Source: an uncultured Bacteroidales bacterium (GTDB lineage Bacteria > Bacteroidota > Bacteroidia > Bacteroidales > UBA932). Taken from it: a DNA stretch of 20,117 nucleotides. The DNA is taken from positions 1 through 20,117 of the forward strand of contig CAKVBK010000031.1 in the NCBI GenBank assembly GCA_934725285.1. Direction: 5' to 3'. The first letter of the stretch is position 1. The number at the start of each line of letters is the position of its first letter. The position numbers and the translations under genes are program-made. Below are positions 1 to 6,801 of the stretch, one piece after another. Under the pieces are notes generated by a model that was not told where the DNA came from, did not search any database, and saw only the letters and a program-made list of their open reading frames with translations.

Positions 1-431
1 TGAAAAACTTGTTTATTACAGCAATGTGCATCTGCCTGATGACACTTGCAGGCTGCAATAAAGTTTCAGCCGACACCGGTCCTCTCAATCCAAAGGCTCA
101 ATCCGTATTAGCCGGCAAGTACCCTGGAGCTGTCATTATGAATGCTGAATATGATGACGGACTTATAGAAGTCAAGATTGTCCACGATGGCCGTGGCAAG
201 GATGTCTATCTGACCAAAGATTTCGTTTGGGTGCGCTCCGAATGGGATGTCCGCAAGGCTGAGCTTCCGGCAGCTGTCACAAGCAAGGTTGCGGCCGACT
301 GGCCGGCATGGAAGATTGACGGCTCCGAATTTGTCGAGACCCCGACCGGTTCATGGTATGAGATCGAACTTGAGCAAGGTGATTCCGATCTGGACATAAG
401 GATCACACCTGACGGTGTGGTCGTGAAATAG
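1..431 (+). CDS. PepSY-like (DUF2874-type) lipoprotein, start one base outside window
   Basis: The window opens with TGAAAAAC, so an ATG whose A lies just before base 1 would give a protein of 143 residues beginning MKNLFITAM. Residues 1-19 form a lipoprotein signal peptide (hydrophobic stretch ending LAGC, lipidated Cys at 19). The rest is a small secreted domain of two similar halves, each with a charged beta-hairpin pattern (YPGAVIMNAEYDDGLIEVKI and later WPAWKIDGSEFVE then WYEIELEQG). This is the layout of the Bacteroidota PepSY-like family (PF11396 type). The family is periplasmic or surface anchored; its biochemical role is not established. The gene is convergent with recO, 62 bases away, so it is not in that operon. 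The next upstream in-frame start inside the window (TTG at 9) would remove the positively charged n-region. The family call is from pattern only; the lipoprotein call is firm. Confidence 0.75.
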   Translation, partial: KNLFITAMCICLMTLAGCNKVSADTGPLNPKAQSVLAGKYPGAVIMNAEYDDGLIEVKIVHDGRGKDVYLTKDFVWVRSEWDVRKAELPAAVTSKVAADWPAWKIDGSEFVETPTGSWYEIELEQGDSDLDIRITPDGVVVK

Positions 432-462
432 CCAGACCAGGCCACAGCCATAAAACACCACA

Positions 463-529
463 CGCTCCCTGACGCGGCTCCCAACCGGAAATACTACCCG
501 TAGATTTCCCTGAGTACCGTCAGGGAGCG
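463..529. terminator. Long-loop inverted repeat between convergent genes
   Basis: CGCTCCCTGACG at 463-474 is perfectly repeated in inverse at 518-529 (CGTCAGGGAGCG). The arms are 12 bp with a 43-base loop. The right arm lies in the last codons of recO. Leaving the hairpin leftward, the minus strand reads TGTGGTGTTTTATGG, a weak U-rich tail, so it could end recO transcription. There is no T-run on the right side. The loop is longer than in a classical terminator, so the role is inferred. Confidence 0.4.
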
Positions 530-1144
530 GACGTTGACAGAGGATTCGGTGTGATGCTCGATGTACTTAAGGATGCATTCAGCGATCTCGTTGCGGTCGG
601 AACCTCTCAGAGGCAGCAGCATCGCCTCACCGAACGAACTGGTCAACAAGGACTTGATATGGTCCAAATGTTTACCGGAGAAGGGGGCAAGACCGATCGT
701 GTCTGGATTAAAGCCGAGGACGGCGCATAGTTCCAACAGGAACCAAAGGTGGAAATTGGCAAAGTCGCTTTGGAGGGCGTCCAGCGTCAGGATGGTCTTC
801 TTCAACCAGTCCGTCAGCCCCTCCTCATTCGTCTGATCCTTTATCACCCGGAACAGCACCTCGCTCATGAAAAGCGTCATCGTGTTCTTGTGAATATTCC
901 CGCGGATCCCCACGAGAGGGTTGACGCTGACGAAGTTGCGGGCGGACCAAAGATCCGATTTAGGATTCTCCGCAACTTCCGCCTCAAGAATATTCAAGGG
1001 CAGGAAAAGCGCCATCGCCGTCTTGGGGCTCACCTTGACAAGAAAGCCACGCCTTCCATATTCCCGGCTGAGGGTATGCAGGACTATGGAATTCTCACCG
1101 ACTTTGGTATGGCCTATGACGATAAGTTCAGCCTTTTCGCGCAT
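494..1144 (-). CDS. recO: DNA repair protein RecO
   Basis: The 216-residue protein starts MREKAELIVIGHTKVGENSI, the standard RecO opening. An N-terminal OB-fold (about residues 1-80, including LHTLSREYGRRGFLVKV) is followed by the all-helical C-terminal half typical of the family (for example FHLWFLLELCAVLGFNPD). RecO loads RecA onto SSB-coated single-stranded DNA together with RecR and anneals complementary strands in gap and break repair. I chose the ATG at 1144 rather than the GTG at 1180, because the extra 12 residues would overlap rdgB and are not family-like. The start lies 17 bases after the rdgB stop, so the two genes probably share one leftward transcript. Length and composition look normal. 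Confidence 0.9.
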   Translation of the reverse strand: MREKAELIVIGHTKVGENSIVLHTLSREYGRRGFLVKVSPKTAMALFLPLNILEAEVAENPKSDLWSARNFVSVNPLVGIRGNIHKNTMTLFMSEVLFRVIKDQTNEEGLTDWLKKTILTLDALQSDFANFHLWFLLELCAVLGFNPDTIGLAPFSGKHLDHIKSLLTSSFGEAMLLPLRGSDRNEIAECILKYIEHHTESSVNVRSLTVLREIYG

Positions 1145-1161
1145 TGTGAAACCGTAAAAAA

Positions 1162-1761
1162 TTATCGCTTGTTGAGCCACTGTGCCATCGCCCTCAAGGC
1201 CTTGCCCCGGTGCGAGATCTCGTTTTTCTGTTCCTCGGTGATGTCGGCGGCGGTGAGCCCTGGATATTCATCCGGGATGAAGATCGGGTCATAGCCGAAG
1301 CCTCCCCTGCCGGATTTCTCCCTTGCGATCGTGCCTTCCATCGTGCCCTCGAACTGGTGCAGCTCACCATCAAGGATCAGTGTCACGACACTGCGGAAGC
1401 GAGCCCTGCGGCTGACCGGCTGACCGGCAGCCTCAAGTTTGGAGAGCTCGGAGAGCACCTTGTCCATATTCAGATTGAAATCTTTGGAAGGTCCTGCGTA
1501 ACGGGCTGTATAGACCCCCGGAGCGCCTCCAAGAGCGTCCACCTCCAATCCCGTGTCGTCAGCGAAGCAGTCGCACCTCTTCCTGTCGTAAATATACCGT
1601 GCCTTCTGGAGCGAGTTCTCCTCCAACGTCTCCCCAGTCTCCGGGATGTCCTCCGTTATCCCGAAATCGGCCGGAGTCACCAGCTCAAACCCATCACCCA
1701 AAATCTCGGAAGCCTCTCTCAGCTTCCCGCGGTTGCCCGTCGCGAAAACTATTTTTGTCAT
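1162..1761 (-). CDS. rdgB: XTP/dITP pyrophosphatase (RdgB/HAM1 family)
   Basis: The 199-residue protein has the full HAM1 signature set: substrate-binding TGNRGKLREA near residues 8-17, ENSLQKARY at 48-56, FADDTGLEVDALGGAPGVY at 66-84 (the Asp at 69 matches the family's catalytic base), GFGYDPIF, and C-terminal SHRGKALRAM. The enzyme hydrolyses dITP, XTP and ITP to monophosphates plus pyrophosphate and so keeps deaminated purines out of DNA and RNA. I chose the ATG at 1761 because MTKIVFATGN is the conserved beginning; the ORF continues 11 codons further upstream without family similarity. It is the first gene of a leftward pair with recO, which makes a nucleotide-hygiene and repair unit. A promoter candidate lies at 1792-1823. 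Confidence 0.94.
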   Translation of the reverse strand: MTKIVFATGNRGKLREASEILGDGFELVTPADFGITEDIPETGETLEENSLQKARYIYDRKRCDCFADDTGLEVDALGGAPGVYTARYAGPSKDFNLNMDKVLSELSKLEAAGQPVSRRARFRSVVTLILDGELHQFEGTMEGTIAREKSGRGGFGYDPIFIPDEYPGLTAADITEEQKNEISHRGKALRAMAQWLNKR

Positions 1762-1791
1762 GTCGCCTGAAAATCTGTTTGTACACTTCTG

Positions 1792-1823
1792 CAAATATCC
1801 GCAGAATGCGTTGTTTTACCAAA
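1792..1823 (-). promoter_or_regulatory. Candidate Bacteroidota promoter for rdgB-recO
   Basis: On the minus strand, TTTG (1823-1820) is followed after 20 bases by GATATTTG (1799-1792), a 7 of 8 match to TAnnTTTG. Transcription would start near 1786, giving a leader of about 25 bases before the rdgB ATG. Confidence 0.45.
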
Positions 1824-1833
1824 TTTCAATTTG

Positions 1834-1931
1834 TGTTTGTCCGGGTGTTTGTCCGGGGAAAAGCCTCCTGACCGGACAAAGTGGCGGATTACGGCAATAT
1901 GTCCGGCAAAAGTGTGGCCTGGCCGGACAAA
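1834..1931. repeat. Cluster of five TGTCCGG/CCGGACA boxes
   Basis: TGTTTGTCCGGG occurs twice in perfect tandem (1834-1845 and 1846-1857). CCGGACAAA follows at 1872-1880, TGTCCGG at 1900-1906 and CCGGACAAA again at 1923-1931. The outer copies face each other (TTGTGTTTGTCCGG at 1831-1844 against CCGGACAAAAAACACAA at 1923-1939). The cluster is non-coding and lies upstream of a -7 element at 1978. It may be a binding-site array or the ends of a decayed repeat element. Confidence 0.6.
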
Positions 1932-1944
1932 AAACACAAAACAG

Positions 1945-1972
1945 TTTCCGAGATAGGCATATCTTTCGGAAA
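1945..1972. promoter_or_regulatory. Palindromic dyad, possible operator
   Basis: TTTCCGA (1945-1951) and TCGGAAA (1966-1972) are perfect inverse repeats. Inside them GATA and TATC continue the symmetry around a central GGCA. The 28-bp dyad ends five bases before a perfect -7 box at 1978, which is where a repressor or activator dimer could act. No regulator for it is identified. Confidence 0.35.
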
Positions 1973-1977
1973 ATACT

Positions 1978-2048
1978 TAAATTTGCATGGTTGGCACGGG
2001 TGTTGCGCCCGTGTGCTGGTCGCTCCGCCACGAGGGCGGGGATTTTTA
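1978..2048 (+). ncRNA. Candidate small RNA with own -7 box and terminator
   Basis: TAAATTTG at 1978-1985 is a perfect Bacteroidota -7 element, though no good -33 TTG is seen. A transcript starting near 1991 would fold hairpin 1 (CACGGG 1995-2000 with CCCGTG 2008-2013) and hairpin 2 (CTCCGCC 2023-2029 with GGCGGGG 2035-2041, one G-U pair). The second hairpin is followed directly by ATTTTT at 2042-2047, like an intrinsic terminator. This would be an RNA of about 55 nt. The same bases could instead be part of a dispersed intergenic repeat. Expression is inferred, not shown. Confidence 0.3.
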
Positions 2049-2064
2049 TGAATATATTCCACTC

Positions 2065-2113
2065 TTCACTGCTTGCAGTGAAAGCAAGTCCCTCCCCAGA
2101 GGGGGAGGGACTT
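2065..2113. repeat. Two adjacent perfect hairpins (repeat-element-like)
   Basis: TTCACTGC (2065-2072) pairs with GCAGTGAA (2075-2082) around a 2-base loop. Three bases further on, AAGTCCCTCCCC (2086-2097) pairs perfectly with GGGGAGGGACTT (2102-2113) around the loop AGAG. The tail continues AGGGAGAGGG. The purine/pyrimidine stem of CCCTCCCC type resembles dispersed intergenic palindromes found in many bacterial genomes. The rest of 2114-2213 holds the AT-rich leader of the protease gene, and I found no convincing promoter there. Confidence 0.6.
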
Positions 2114-2213
2114 AGGGAGAGGGTAATGTGAATAGACGAGGTTGGGCAATCACCTTTAAACGTGAGATAACATATTTAACGACAAGTAATTGTCTACTTG
2201 CGAAAGATGAGAT

Positions 2214-3827
2214 ATGAAGATTAAATCATTGATAGCGGCATCGCTGGCGGTGGTGGTCAGCGCCGCGGCGTCCGGGCAGTCACAGAGTTTCAAGCTCGGG
2301 AAATGGACCGAGATTCAGAATTCCATCCTCAAGGAGCTCAACAGGTCTTATGTTGACTCGCTGCCGGTGGACAGGATCGAGAGAGCCGGCATCGACGCGA
2401 TGCTGGAAAGTCTTGACCCCTACACGGTTTACATTCCGGAGGAGGAGAACGAGGACCTTATGATGATGATCAACAAGTCCTACGGCGGCATCGGTGCGCT
2501 CATCTACAAGCCGGAGAAGGACGGGAACGTCATCATCAACGAGCCTTACAAGGGGTCGCCGGCGGAAAAATACGGACTTCGCTGCGGCGACGAGATCATG
2601 GAAATCGACGGACAGAGCACGCACGGGCTCACAAGCCAGGAATGCTCCGACAGGATGAAGGGCAAGCCTGGCACGACCGTCAAGTTCAAGATTCAGAAAG
2701 TGCGCTCAAAGGAGATTGTGGACATTGTTGTGACCCGCGAAAGGATCCATCTTCCCGACATTGAATATGCCGGGATGCTCAACGACACGACCGGGTACAT
2801 CTACCAGAGCGGATTCACTGAGAATGTCTCCGGAGAGCTGCGCAACGCTTTCCTTAAACTCAAGAAACAGGGAATGAAGAAGTTGGTTCTCGACCTTCGG
2901 GGCAACGGAGGCGGTCTGATGAGCGAGGCGATAAACATCGTGTCCCTCTTCGTGCCGAAAGGCTCGATGGTAGTGTCATCGAAAGGGCAGGCCGCCGGAA
3001 CCGAAATGAAGTACAAGACAACATCCGAACCGCTTGACACGGAAATCCCGATCATCGTGATGGTGGATTCCGGCTCGGCGTCTTCCTCCGAGATTGTGAC
3101 CGGAGCCCTTCAGGACCTTGACAGAGCCACGGTCATGGGCACGAGAACCTTCGGCAAGGGTCTTGTCCAAAGCATCCGTCCGCTGCCCTACAACGGCCAG
3201 CTTAAGGTCACCACAGCGAAATACTACACCCCGTCAGGCCGCTGCGTCCAGGCGATCGACTACTCGCACCGCAACGAGGACGGCAGCGTCGGGTATATTC
3301 CTGACTCACTTACACATGAGTTCAAGACGGCCCACGGCAGGACGGTGCGCGACGGCGGCGGAATCACCCCGGATGTCACCATCGAGGGACACGACTACAG
3401 CCGCCTGACATATTCTCTCGTATATTCAGGAATCATTCAGGAATATGTCCTTGACTACGTCCGTTCGCACGCCAGCGCTGATGAGGACTTCCACCTTGCC
3501 GACAAGGACTGGACGGATTTCGTGGCGTTCGCCAAGACCAAGGACTTCGACTACCGCTCCAGCGCCAAGACCTACTTCGACCGGATGAAGAAGGAGCTTG
3601 AGAAGGACGGCCTGTCAAAGAATATGTCAGCTGAGCTTGACGCTCTGCAGAAAGCGCTGGAGATGGACAAGGAGACCTTCCTTAAGCTCAAAAAGGACGA
3701 GATCGTGCCGTTCATCGAGGAGGAGATCGCTGTCCGTTACCACTTCCAGGAGGCAGGCATCAAGATCCGTCTACGCTACGATGAACAGCTTCGGAAGGCT
3801 CTCGCCGGTCCGATGATAGAGATATAG
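2214..3827 (+). CDS. Secreted S41 C-terminal processing peptidase (CtpA/Prc-like)
   Basis: The 537-residue protein has a cleavable signal peptide (MKIKSLIAASLAVVVSAAAS, about 20 residues). An N-terminal helical cap (25-80) and a PDZ domain (about 85-175, with YGGIGALIY and GSPAEKYGLRCGDEIMEIDG) come next. The S41 catalytic core (about 185-390) follows, with LDLRGNGGGLM at 227-236. The Ser-Lys dyad is visible: Ser290 in GSASSSEI and Lys315 in TFGKGLVQ, 25 residues apart as in the family, with Gln319 completing it. Residues 395-537 are a charged helical C-terminal extension. Such periplasmic tail-specific proteases trim or degrade envelope proteins, and PDZ binding of C-termini activates them. 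The gene stands alone. Its long upstream region with boxes, a dyad and hairpins suggests complex regulation, which is inference. It is convergent with the lipoprotein at 4004. Confidence 0.93.
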   Translation: MKIKSLIAASLAVVVSAAASGQSQSFKLGKWTEIQNSILKELNRSYVDSLPVDRIERAGIDAMLESLDPYTVYIPEEENEDLMMMINKSYGGIGALIYKPEKDGNVIINEPYKGSPAEKYGLRCGDEIMEIDGQSTHGLTSQECSDRMKGKPGTTVKFKIQKVRSKEIVDIVVTRERIHLPDIEYAGMLNDTTGYIYQSGFTENVSGELRNAFLKLKKQGMKKLVLDLRGNGGGLMSEAINIVSLFVPKGSMVVSSKGQAAGTEMKYKTTSEPLDTEIPIIVMVDSGSASSSEIVTGALQDLDRATVMGTRTFGKGLVQSIRPLPYNGQLKVTTAKYYTPSGRCVQAIDYSHRNEDGSVGYIPDSLTHEFKTAHGRTVRDGGGITPDVTIEGHDYSRLTYSLVYSGIIQEYVLDYVRSHASADEDFHLADKDWTDFVAFAKTKDFDYRSSAKTYFDRMKKELEKDGLSKNMSAELDALQKALEMDKETFLKLKKDEIVPFIEEEIAVRYHFQEAGIKIRLRYDEQLRKALAGPMIEI

Positions 3828-3940
3828 ACAAGCGTGCGGCCGCGTTTCCTTTGAATCACAGCAATTTGCGAAACACCGCCAGTCACTTCGGAAGGGCAAC
3901 ATTCACGATAATAAACACATTACGGATCACGCCCGAATAA

Positions 3941-3985
3941 CAAAAATCACCGGATCAGGCGAAAAGCCGAACCCGGTGATTTTTG
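3941..3985. terminator. Bidirectional intrinsic terminator
   Basis: CAAAAATCACCGG (3941-3953) is perfectly inverted as CCGGTGATTTTTG (3973-3985), 13 bp with a 19-base loop that can itself fold (GGC-GAAAA-GCC). It has A-runs on the left arm and T-runs on the right, and sits between two convergent genes. It therefore serves both the S41 protease (+) and the lipoprotein (-). The rest of 3828-4003 shows nothing else. Confidence 0.85.
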
Positions 3986-4003
3986 TGTTGGCGGTGATCA
4001 GAC

Positions 4004-6526
4004 CTATTCCTTGAAACCTGCGACATCGGCAAGGCTTGTCGGAATGACTTCCTTCTTCTCCTTGTACTGCTCGACGACACCTTTCAGGTCAGCGGTCTTG
4101 TGGGCGATCTTCTCTGCGCCGAAATTGGCCTTTGAGGTCACATAAGCGGTCACGGTAGTGCCCTTGGCCCCCGTAAAGTCGGTGTTGCCTTTCTTCGCGC
4201 TGTCGTACCAAGTCGTAGCATTGTCAGGAGCGGTCAAGTCCTTGACCTTGACGTACTGTCCCATATAGTCATCAAGTTGGTCGTCAGTGATTTCCGGCAC
4301 CTTGATCTCGACCTTCTCCGAGGTCGGGTACACTTTGGCGAGTGTGATCTTGCGGAAAGTGCCGGTAGTGGTAAGTTTCGCCCTCTGAAGGCTTACGATG
4401 ACCTTGGTGCCGACCGGCAGGGTGGTCTCCTTGTAATCCGTGCCATCATCGATGACGATTCCTGAATGGGCCGCTCCGGTGTTGTCCACAAGGGAAATAG
4501 CCTTGCTGAGATTACCGTTCTCATTGTTGGCGGCCACATAACCCTTCACCGCGACAAATTCGGCAAGTGTGCTGCCTCCGAAAGAGTCCAGTTTCTTGTT
4601 CAGTTCCTCAACCGTAAGAGCGTCTTTCTCTTCAGGGACAGTGTCCTTTTCCTCCGGCTCTACCGAAGTGGCCATCGTGTTGACATACTTCACGCCAGTG
4701 CTTCCGGTGACACCTATGGCATAGCCCTTCACAATGATCTTCGAGCCCTCATAAGCCTGAAGGCCAAGACTCGCGTCAGGATAAGAGACAGAACCCTCGA
4801 TGGAGGAAGTTCCGTCAATGACCACATTATAATGATACTGATAGTTTGCGTCACGCTCGATCTTGAGAGTTCCCTTGTAGGTTATGTACTTGATTGACGG
4901 AGCGTTGACATAAGACTCAAACTTGGAGGCATTGAATTCCTCGGCTGTCGGGTAAGTAACCGTGCCGTTCCCGATGACGGTGACTGTGGAGGTCGCGTCA
5001 AATTGCTTGAATCCGCCATATTCAGTGGTGTTTCCCTCAACGACCACCTTTGAACCGGCGGCGACTCCGTGTTTCTTCTTATAAATCAGGATAGTGCCCG
5101 TGTTGTCTTGGAGAAGAATACCATTGGAGTGGGTGGCGATGGCAAGGCCCTCCGCCTTATAGACTTTGTCAACAGGTCCGGCGAGAACCTCAGCGATGGA
5201 GGAAAGTGGAGTCTCCGCATCACCGCTGAACTCAATCTGCTGTCCCCCCTGTCCAGGAACAAGGAGAACATCATCAAGCCTGTTCACGCTGAATGACTTG
5301 GCGGAAAACTTGATGTAAAGGGCATTTGTCCCGGCCGGAAGTGAGAAATCAGCGGTGGCAAGCCTCCATTTGCCGTCCTCGGTGTCCTCGACACCTCCGA
5401 AATCATATTCAATGGCAGGAGACCAAGTCTGTCCGTCAGCAGAGAGCCTTACCTCGAAGTTCGATTTGAGGAAAGCGTTGGCGCCACCCTGGGCATAGCG
5501 CTGGGCACCGAAAGAGAGCTTGAGGCTCTGGGACGGAACGGAGATGTTCCCGATGACAAAGTAATTCGGCGAGGCCTCTGACCCTCCGAAGAATATGTTG
5601 TTGTTGCCGGATCCATCGTAAAGGGAGAGCGAGCCTTTTGAGGCCTGGTTCGTACGCACTGACATCTCTTTGAAATCATAGGTGACAGCGGACACTCCCG
5701 TGCCTTTCTGGTTCTTCCAGCCATCGAACTGATCAAGCCAAGGCCACCCCTTGGTGGTACCATATTTCTCGGCATCCTGAACAGCCACCTCGTAGTCGAA
5801 ATCATTGTAATAGACGGCTCCTTCAGGAATATTGTCCTCAGGGATGCCGTTATCCACAACCTCGACAGGAACCGTGTACATAAACGTCTTGTAAGATCCG
5901 AACAGCCATCCTGTTATCGTAAGAGAATGTTTATTGTACTTCTCTTTGAACTCAGCTGTCATATAGTCAAGGCTGCCGATGTTGTCTGTCCCGTCAACCT
6001 CAACGTTGACATAGTTGCCGGCCACGATGACGGTACCGGTGTAAGTGACATACCTGACCGCCGGTGACTTCATGTAGGCGTCAATGTCAGCTGCGGAGAA
6101 CACCTCCGGCTCAGGCTGCGTGAATTCCCCGTGCCATGTCTTGGTGATGGTGCTTCCCTGCGCGAACTGGATCAGACCGTTGCGCTTCATCGTGTTGCCG
6201 GAGATCGTGACCATATCCCCAACCACAAACTCGTGGGCATGACCGATGTAGGCATAGACGCTGTTGCCGGCCGGATCATCGGTTCCGTCCTCCTGCAGAA
6301 TGATGCCCTGCCCGTTGACCGCGACCACATTAAGGCACTCTACATCGTTGAATGTCGTGCCGGGATCAGCCTTCAAGACATCAGCGACTGTCACTTGGTT
6401 GGTCTTCTCAGGCTTAGGATCCTGAGGATCAACCGGTTTCTCCTTTTCGGAGCAAGAAACGGCCATAAGGCCGAGGGCTATGGACACCACCGCCCCAAGT
6501 GACTTTTTCAAGATTGATAATCTCAT
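4004..6526 (-). CDS. Large lipoprotein with duplicated OB-like/DUF5689-type domains
   Basis: The 840-residue protein has a lipoprotein signal ending MAVSC (Cys25), followed by an acidic, proline-rich linker to about residue 45. An internal duplication is clear. Residues 46-225 match 445-620: NGQGIILQED versus SNGILLQDN; VFSAADIDAYMKSPAVRYVTYTGT (142-165) versus EFNASKFESYVNAPSIKYITYKGT (530-553); then VNVEVDGTDNIGS versus VVIDGTSSIEGS. Each copy looks like tandem OB-type beta-barrels. Residues 236-427 look like a jelly-roll adhesion or binding module (YYNDFDY, GGSEASPNYFVI, WRLATADFSLPAGTNALYIKF). The C-terminus (636-840, TVEELNKKLDSFGG, LVDNTGAAHSGIVIDD) is another DUF5689/OB-like unit. Such proteins are cell-surface lipoproteins of Bacteroidota; the ligand is unknown. 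A good promoter at 6643-6674 gives a leader of about 110 bases. It is monocistronic. Confidence 0.82.
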   Translation of the reverse strand: MRLSILKKSLGAVVSIALGLMAVSCSEKEKPVDPQDPKPEKTNQVTVADVLKADPGTTFNDVECLNVVAVNGQGIILQEDGTDDPAGNSVYAYIGHAHEFVVGDMVTISGNTMKRNGLIQFAQGSTITKTWHGEFTQPEPEVFSAADIDAYMKSPAVRYVTYTGTVIVAGNYVNVEVDGTDNIGSLDYMTAEFKEKYNKHSLTITGWLFGSYKTFMYTVPVEVVDNGIPEDNIPEGAVYYNDFDYEVAVQDAEKYGTTKGWPWLDQFDGWKNQKGTGVSAVTYDFKEMSVRTNQASKGSLSLYDGSGNNNIFFGGSEASPNYFVIGNISVPSQSLKLSFGAQRYAQGGANAFLKSNFEVRLSADGQTWSPAIEYDFGGVEDTEDGKWRLATADFSLPAGTNALYIKFSAKSFSVNRLDDVLLVPGQGGQQIEFSGDAETPLSSIAEVLAGPVDKVYKAEGLAIATHSNGILLQDNTGTILIYKKKHGVAAGSKVVVEGNTTEYGGFKQFDATSTVTVIGNGTVTYPTAEEFNASKFESYVNAPSIKYITYKGTLKIERDANYQYHYNVVIDGTSSIEGSVSYPDASLGLQAYEGSKIIVKGYAIGVTGSTGVKYVNTMATSVEPEEKDTVPEEKDALTVEELNKKLDSFGGSTLAEFVAVKGYVAANNENGNLSKAISLVDNTGAAHSGIVIDDGTDYKETTLPVGTKVIVSLQRAKLTTTGTFRKITLAKVYPTSEKVEIKVPEITDDQLDDYMGQYVKVKDLTAPDNATTWYDSAKKGNTDFTGAKGTTVTAYVTSKANFGAEKIAHKTADLKGVVEQYKEKKEVIPTSLADVAGFKE

Positions 6527-6642
6527 ATTTTTGAATTATTACGAAATGTTCATCGTCAAAGGCTGCCATGGGAGATTGATTTGTCTGAATATTCCAGTCC
6601 TATTCCCTAAGCGGCAAGCCGTAGTTCCAATGGAAGCAGCGG

Positions 6643-6674
6643 CAAAAATAGGCCTTCTTTTATGATTGGGCAAA
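6643..6674 (-). promoter_or_regulatory. Consensus Bacteroidota promoter for the large lipoprotein
   Basis: On the minus strand TTTG (6674-6671) is followed by exactly 20 bases and then TATTTTTG (6650-6643), a perfect TAnnTTTG. Transcription would start near 6636, leaving about 110 untranslated bases before the ATG at 6526. No obvious riboswitch or strong hairpin is visible in that leader. Confidence 0.65.
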
Positions 6675-6747
6675 TACTTTTCACCCTACATCGTTTCAAT
6701 CCCGCCAAACGACATTGTTCAAGGGACGCTTTTGACATTTACGCGGA

Positions 6748-6778
6748 TTGCAATTAAAGAACGATGTTGTTATCTTTG
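6748..6778 (+). promoter_or_regulatory. Consensus Bacteroidota promoter for the 6802 gene
   Basis: TTG (6748-6750), 20 bases, then TATCTTTG (6771-6778), a perfect TAnnTTTG. Transcription would start near 6785, so the TTG at 6748 cannot be the start codon and the ATG at 6802 is supported. Confidence 0.7.
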
Positions 6779-6801
6779 CCATACACAAACTGAATGACCT
6801 A

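Noticed and set aside
1145..1180. Upstream GTG extension of recO
   Set aside because: It overlaps the rdgB 3' end and adds residues (MAQQAIIFYGFT) not seen at RecO N-termini.
749..1294. 181-codon plus-strand frame
   Set aside because: It is antisense to recO and rdgB, both with strong family motifs.
1834..1931. CRISPR-like array
   Set aside because: Repeat cores are only 7-12 bases, in mixed orientation and with irregular spacing; no cas genes are present.
1646..2131. 161-codon plus-strand frame over the rdgB start and the hairpin region
   Set aside because: It covers repeats and palindromes (reads AGRSATRAG and SPSPEGEG, typical of translated intergenic repeats), with no start signal.
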